Assembly: GCF_008369935.1 (NCBI RefSeq)
Contig: NZ_VTUZ01000042.1
Span: 20,272-84,271, forward strand
Direction: 5' to 3'
Origin: Paraburkholderia panacisoli
GTDB taxonomy: Bacteria > Pseudomonadota > Gammaproteobacteria > Burkholderiales > Burkholderiaceae
DNA length: 64,000 nt
The notes below the pieces were generated by a model. That model made no database searches. It was not told where the DNA came from and was given only the letters and a program-made list of their open reading frames with translations. Within the stretch, counting starts at the first letter, position 1, and each line of letters begins with the position of its first letter. Positions 60,250-64,000 of the stretch are shown here, piece after piece. A program made the position numbers and the translations under genes.

Positions 60250-61719
60250 ATGCGATTCGATCTTGCCACAAGCCATTTTGTCGACGCGGACGTGGACCCT
60301 GACGCATTCGCGGTTATCGGCTCTGAGCGCAATCTAAGCTGGCGTGAACTGGCCAACGCGTCCGAAGCGTGGTGCGAGGCAGCACGCGCGAAGGGTTTCG
60401 CCGCCGACGTGCCCGTTATCGTGCGAGGCGACAAGGAAGCGGAATTCGTGGTAGCGATGGTCGGTGCGCTGATGTTAGGCGCACCGTACGTGCCGATAGA
60501 CACGGTCTATCCCGACGAACGCATGCAGCGGATCGCGCGGACGCTGGACGCGCATGCGTACTACGACACGCGCACCCGTGCTTTCGTACCACTGCGTGAC
60601 GGCATGGCGCCGAACGCGCTGCGCGAAACGCACCTCGCCTACATCATGTTCACGTCGGGTACGACCGGCGAACCTAAGGGCGTGCAGATCGGCCGGGAAA
60701 GCGTGAATGCGCTGATTGACTGGATGCACCATTTCAAATTGGGGACGGCGCCCGTTTTTCTCAATCTGGTGCCATTCAGCTTCGATGTCTCGATGTATGA
60801 AGTTTTCGGCATGCTCTCGTCTGGCGGCACTGTGGTGCTGACAGAACGATCGCCACTGGAATCGGGTGCGTCACCGGTTGTGCGTGCCGCTGAGCATAAC
60901 GTGACGACGTGGGTGTCGACCCCTTCATTCGCACAGCGGCAACTACTCGATTCCCGATTTTCGGCGCAAGGGTTGCCGACCCTGCGCACGTTCCTGTTTT
61001 GTGGCGAAGTGCTGCCGGTGGGGCTTGTCCGGGCGCTGCGCACGCGCTTTCCCGATGTGCGCCTGATCAATACCTACGGTCCGACCGAGGCCACGGTGGC
61101 GACCACATGGATCGTCATCGACGATGAAGTGCTTGCCCGCCACTCGCCGTTGCCGATCGGGTATGCAAACCGCGAGGGCCAGGTGTTTGTCGACGATGAC
61201 GAACTATGCATCGTCGGGCCACATGTGATGCGCGGCTACCTGAACCGCGACGATCTGAACGCCACACGCATGTTCACCCGCAATGGCATGCGAGGTTTTC
61301 GCACAGGCGATCTCGGCTCCGCTGGCGATGACGGTTTGCTCTTCTGCCATGGGCGCATCGACGATCAGGTGAAGCTGACCGGCTACCGGATCGAGTTGAT
61401 GGAGATCGACGCCGCGCTGTGCGAGTTGCCCGGTGACGCGCCAGCGGCCGCCGTGCCGCTGCGGCGGCCGGATGGCTCGGTTGCGCGGATTGTCGGCTTT
61501 GTCGAAACAGGCGAGGGCGACTGGCGTTTGCCGGACGCGCTGCGCGACTGGCAGGCGCGGCTGGCCGAACGGTTGCCGTCTTACATGATTCCTTCCGAAC
61601 TGATTGGATGCCGGGCATTGCCGGTGTCGGCCAACTTCAAGATCGACCGTGCGCGGCTTGCAGAGGACTATCGTGGAGGTCATTTCAAAGCCGTCACCCA
61701 TGCTGCCCAGCCGGAGTAG
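60250..61719 (+). CDS. DltA-like amino-acid adenylating enzyme
   Basis: This 489-aa member of the acyl-adenylate-forming superfamily is of the D-alanine:carrier-protein ligase type. Core motifs are intact: YIMFTSGTTGEPKGVQIG (A3, P-loop-like), NTYGPTEATVATTW (A5), GFRTGDLG (A7), GRIDDQVKLTGYRIELMEID (A8) and NFKIDR (A10, with the catalytic Lys). It would activate an amino acid with ATP and load it on a small carrier protein, for transfer by an MBOAT protein to a surface polymer. The MBOAT partner beside it is broken and no carrier gene is seen, so the pathway is probably not functional here. There is no strong ribosome site. Confidence 0.82.
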   Translation: MRFDLATSHFVDADVDPDAFAVIGSERNLSWRELANASEAWCEAARAKGFAADVPVIVRGDKEAEFVVAMVGALMLGAPYVPIDTVYPDERMQRIARTLDAHAYYDTRTRAFVPLRDGMAPNALRETHLAYIMFTSGTTGEPKGVQIGRESVNALIDWMHHFKLGTAPVFLNLVPFSFDVSMYEVFGMLSSGGTVVLTERSPLESGASPVVRAAEHNVTTWVSTPSFAQRQLLDSRFSAQGLPTLRTFLFCGEVLPVGLVRALRTRFPDVRLINTYGPTEATVATTWIVIDDEVLARHSPLPIGYANREGQVFVDDDELCIVGPHVMRGYLNRDDLNATRMFTRNGMRGFRTGDLGSAGDDGLLFCHGRIDDQVKLTGYRIELMEIDAALCELPGDAPAAAVPLRRPDGSVARIVGFVETGEGDWRLPDALRDWQARLAERLPSYMIPSELIGCRALPVSANFKIDRARLAEDYRGGHFKAVTHAAQPE

Positions 61720-62562
61720 CCGGGTCGACCGCGCGCGTCGTCGTGTTCTTGCCGGCGCATTGATGGCAATGTTGACGGAAGGCTGTTCACTACAATCCCA
61801 AGATGGCGCCGCCACGCTGGCTCAAGGCGTAGTCTGGCAGATCGACGCGGATCACATTGATCCGCACGGGCAGTGGGACGAGCTCGGCGTGCGCGATCTG
61901 CTCGTGCAATGGACTGCCGTCGACGACGTGTCCTTTCTGGCGGGCGCCGGGATACCGGCCGCGCAACGGCTGCCCGACTGGCCGCGCATCGCGAAAGAGC
62001 CGTGGGCGAGCAACGTGATCGTCGGACTGGGGGGCGATTCGACGAAACGGCAGCGCGCGCGCAGGTTGTTCAATTGGTCGAGCAGTCGCTCAAGCTTGCC
62101 GCCGCGTGGCCACCGGTGCATATCGACGGATGGTACTTTCCGGTCGAGGTGGATCCAACGTGGAAAGATGCGGGCAGGCTGGGCCCACTGCTGGGGCACT
62201 TGCCGAGACCGCTATGGATCAGCGTCTACGACAACTCGAATATTGGTGGAAGAGCGCTCGCCAACTGGCTCGATAGCTGGCTGCCCCGCGATATCGGGGT
62301 GTTCTTTCAGGACGGTTGTGGCGTGTATGCGCGCGGTCCGGTAGCGGCACGTGAATATGCGGATGCGTTGTCCGCGAAGCTTGGTCCGCATCGTGTCCGG
62401 ATTATTGCGGAGGCGTTCCGCCCCGCGCCAGGCGGGCATTATCGTGCTGCCAGCGCGGCGGAGTTGGCGCCGCAACTGGCCGCGTATCACTGCTATCGGA
62501 CCTATTTGTTTGACGGGCCGCATTACGTGCCGGCCGATGTGGTTCGGGCTCTGATGCGATGA
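61700..62562 (+). pseudogene. Frameshifted lipoprotein with a glycosidase-like domain
   Basis: The coding sequence starts within the last 20 bases of the DltA-like gene with a lipoprotein signal (LAGALMAMLTEGCSLQ, lipobox TEGC) and continues to about 62050 in one frame. The remainder (LVEQSLKLAAAWPPVHIDGW, SVYDNSNIGGRALANWLDSW, to the stop at 62562) is in the next frame. The shift lies at a run of five GC dinucleotides (62053-62062). The second part looks like a TIM-barrel glycosidase-like domain; the family is not certain. It may be a real mutation, a phase-variable tract or a sequencing error. Confidence 0.65.
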
Positions 62563-62870
62563 ATGCTCTTTGCCGTGAAAGCCAGGACACGAAGTGTTTG
62601 TTACGTTGTGCGGCGATGGCAAGCCCCTCGCTTCAATGCGCCACCAACACATCAATGTGATCACACCGTTTCGACAGCAGGGCATGTCGACTGCCATGGT
62701 AGAGAAAAACATCGCGGAGCTGCGAAACAGCCTTGGGCGCAACATGCCGGCTGCCCGCGTTACCTTTTCCAGTTCCGCAACCAGGCGCCGGACCTGCCTC
62801 GTGGTCAGACTGAGCCGTTCCACAGCAGCCAGCCAGGAGCCGGAAACCAGACATTTCTAATGAGCCAGAA
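62563..62870. other. Region between the broken lipoprotein and IS3
   Basis: Nothing beyond the doubtful transposase fragment (62633-62860) is visible. The right edge is the likely IS3 terminus at about 62871. Confidence 0.45.
62633..62860 (-). pseudogene. Possible helix-turn-helix fragment of an ISNCY-type transposase
   Basis: One short minus-strand frame reads AVERLSLTTRQVRRLVAELE, resembling the N-terminal helix-turn-helix of IS1202/ISNCY transposases. The sequence further on is not clearly related and no inverted repeats were found. It ends at the IS3 boundary, so it is probably a truncated remnant; confidence is low. Confidence 0.3.
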
Positions 62871-63816
62871 GGGGGTGCGGCGGATAAGTTGGACTGGTTT
62901 ATGTACCGATACCGAGACGTTCCCGGTATTCTGAGGGACTGAGTGAGCCAAGCGATAGCTTGATTCGCTTGTCGTTGTACCAACGTATATACGAGCCAAC
63001 CACTTCGATGAACTGCTCAATCGTCGTCGCTTGCCAGTTCCGAGGATAGAACAGCTCCGTTTTCAAACGTCCGAAGAAGCCCTCGCAGGCCGCATTGTCA
63101 GGCGAGCAACCTTTGCGTGACATCGAGCGAATCAGCTTTGCATCCCCAATTCGTGAGAGCCAGCCGGGCCAGCGATAATGAGCGCCCCGGTCAGAGTGAA
63201 CAACAGGCCTGTCGACGCTATCGGCCACCGTTTCAACAGCAGCATCCAGCATCGTGTTGACGAGTTCCGCATCTGGATGCGTGCCGATTGACCAGCTGAC
63301 GACCAATCCATCGAAGCAGTCGATTACCGGCGATAGATACACTTTTCCGGCCGGAATCTGGAATTCTGTGATGTCGGTAAGCCACTTTTTATTAGGTGCA
63401 TTGGCACGGAAGTCGCGGTTGATGAGGTTCTCAGGCGCCGGGCTTATTTCTCCTTGATAGGAGCCATAGCGGCGTCGCTTCGTCGTCACGCTCAGGCTTT
63501 CCTGTCGCATCAAACGCCGCACAACCTTCTCCGAGAGGAAGACGTCCTGCCTACCCAGCGCGGCCTGTATCCGACGATAGCCATAGCAACGGTAATTGAG
63601 ATCAAAGATCTCTGTGATGGCACCGCGCGCAGCAGCGTACTTGTCAGATACTTGTAATCTTGCCCGGTGATAAAAATAGGAACTGCGGGCAAGGTCGAGC
63701 TCAGACAATAGATCTGGGAGTGCGTAGGTTTGCTTCAGGGCATCAACCAGCGACATCTTTTCCCGATTGCTCAGGAGTCGCAGGTCGACGCCCAGGCCTT
63801 TCCTGAGAAACTCGAT
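62871..63816 (-). mobile_element. Truncated IS3-family insertion sequence
   Basis: The element has a nearly complete OrfB and ends on the left at a typical IS3 terminus (CCGCCGCACCCCC when read on the minus strand, about 62871-62884). The other end is missing: only the last 20 residues of the OrfA/frame-shift region (LRKGLGVDLRLLSNREKM) remain before an IS110 gene end at 63817. It cannot transpose by itself. Confidence 0.8.
62899..63756 (-). CDS. IS3-family transposase OrfB
   Basis: This 285-aa integrase-core transposase has an N-terminal HTH_21-like segment (ARGAITEIFDLNYRCYGYRR) and the DDE triad: Asp in KKWLTDITEFQIPAGKVYLS, Asp in PVVHSDRGAHY and Glu in CEGFFGRLKTELFYP. It catalyses cutting and joining of the IS ends. 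Production normally needs frameshifting from OrfA, which is missing here, so the protein would have to start at its own ATG or from upstream read-through. Confidence 0.88.
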   Translation of the reverse strand: MSLVDALKQTYALPDLLSELDLARSSYFYHRARLQVSDKYAAARGAITEIFDLNYRCYGYRRIQAALGRQDVFLSEKVVRRLMRQESLSVTTKRRRYGSYQGEISPAPENLINRDFRANAPNKKWLTDITEFQIPAGKVYLSPVIDCFDGLVVSWSIGTHPDAELVNTMLDAAVETVADSVDRPVVHSDRGAHYRWPGWLSRIGDAKLIRSMSRKGCSPDNAACEGFFGRLKTELFYPRNWQATTIEQFIEVVGSYIRWYNDKRIKLSLGSLSPSEYRERLGIGT

Positions 63817-64000
63817 CTATTCAGATGGCTTTTCCTGAAGGACATAACCCATCGATTCGGCTCGTCGGCTGAGATTCTTCAGGACCCGTTGTCGGTAGCG
63901 CTCTTCGTAATATTCGGCGCCGGGATCAACGTACTCCATCCCGTAGCGCAACGTGTTGTAGAACAACACTGCTACCTTGCGAGCCGTCGCAGTGACAGCC
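63817..64000 (-). CDS. IS110-family transposase, C-terminal end (partial)
   Basis: The last 60 residues of an IS110-type transposase (AVTATARKVAVLFYNTLRYG, then YVDPGAEYYEERYRQRVLKN and a TAG stop) run off the right edge of the window. The stop is directly adjacent to, and in the same frame as, the truncated IS3 reading frame, so the two elements abut with no spacer. Confidence 0.8.
   Translation of the reverse strand, partial: AVTATARKVAVLFYNTLRYGMEYVDPGAEYYEERYRQRVLKNLSRRAESMGYVLQEKPSE

Noticed and set aside
59599..61719. Genuine MBOAT-adenylase fusion protein of 706 aa
   Set aside because: The MBOAT part is truncated at both ends, and its natural continuation is in another frame; the DltA-like part has its own start.

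Overview
The window is high-GC DNA with short intergenic gaps. Its gene content points to a betaproteobacterium of the Burkholderiaceae, most likely Paraburkholderia or a close relative. The main clues are a long-form T6SS locus with PpkA/PppA/TagF/TagH, NRAMP-like and MbfA-type metal transporters, CaiB plus HMG-CoA-lyase catabolic genes, and IS3/IS110 elements. This assignment is inferred from gene families, not from a marker gene. I saw no rRNA, tRNA or CRISPR array.

Layout. 1-5.9 kb: the end of a tripartite efflux operon (outer-membrane factor, HlyD-type adaptor, DUF2955 membrane protein), a small K+ channel and a large MscS-type channel. 6-10.7 kb: a sparse stretch with a secreted Ala/Lys repeat protein, a PAP2 phosphatase, a phoU copy without pst genes, and a small protein resembling the EACC1 component of NTP-dependent conflict systems. 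10.8-19 kb: a catabolic island on the minus strand (two HMG-CoA-lyase-like enzymes, MFS transporter, 4-hydroxyphenylpyruvate dioxygenase, gamma-carbonic-anhydrase-like protein, CaiB/BaiF CoA-transferase). It is controlled by a divergent LysR gene and carries remnants of a second LysR and of LrgB. 19.4-20.5 kb: a TauE/SafE permease and a molybdopterin oxidoreductase remnant.

20.6-51 kb: a large type VI secretion locus. An ECF sigma/anti-sigma pair points away from it. The main plus-strand run is hcp, tssA, tssB, tssC, tssE, tssF, tssG, tssH(clpV), a PAAR-like DUF4280 gene, vgrG, tagH, tssK, tssL (with an OmpA-like C terminus), tssM and tagF, many with overlapping start and stop codons. Convergent to it lie pppA and ppkA, preceded by a heme-c-binding DUF3365-HAMP protein and a FecR-domain protein. 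This looks like a threonine-phosphorylation switch with its own sensor. A YceI gene and an unrecognised 509-aa protein with two hydrophobic helical blocks follow and may be T6SS-linked. No tssJ was found. Two arrays of ~45-bp palindromic repeats sit immediately before the ribosome binding sites of a 90-aa gene and of tssB. Their stems differ between the arrays by compensating base changes.

51-58.6 kb: a lipocalin-like protein and a metal-transport region (an NRAMP-family protein with non-canonical metal motifs plus a 46-aa upstream ORF; then a small membrane protein, an OprB-type porin and an MbfA-type ferritin-VIT exporter). The latter group is preceded by a ~280-nt hairpin-rich leader with a 21-codon upstream ORF. 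58.6-64 kb: a gene graveyard containing a kup remnant abutting a truncated MBOAT gene, a DltA-like adenylating enzyme, a frameshifted lipoprotein gene, a truncated IS3 element and the 3' end of an IS110 transposase.
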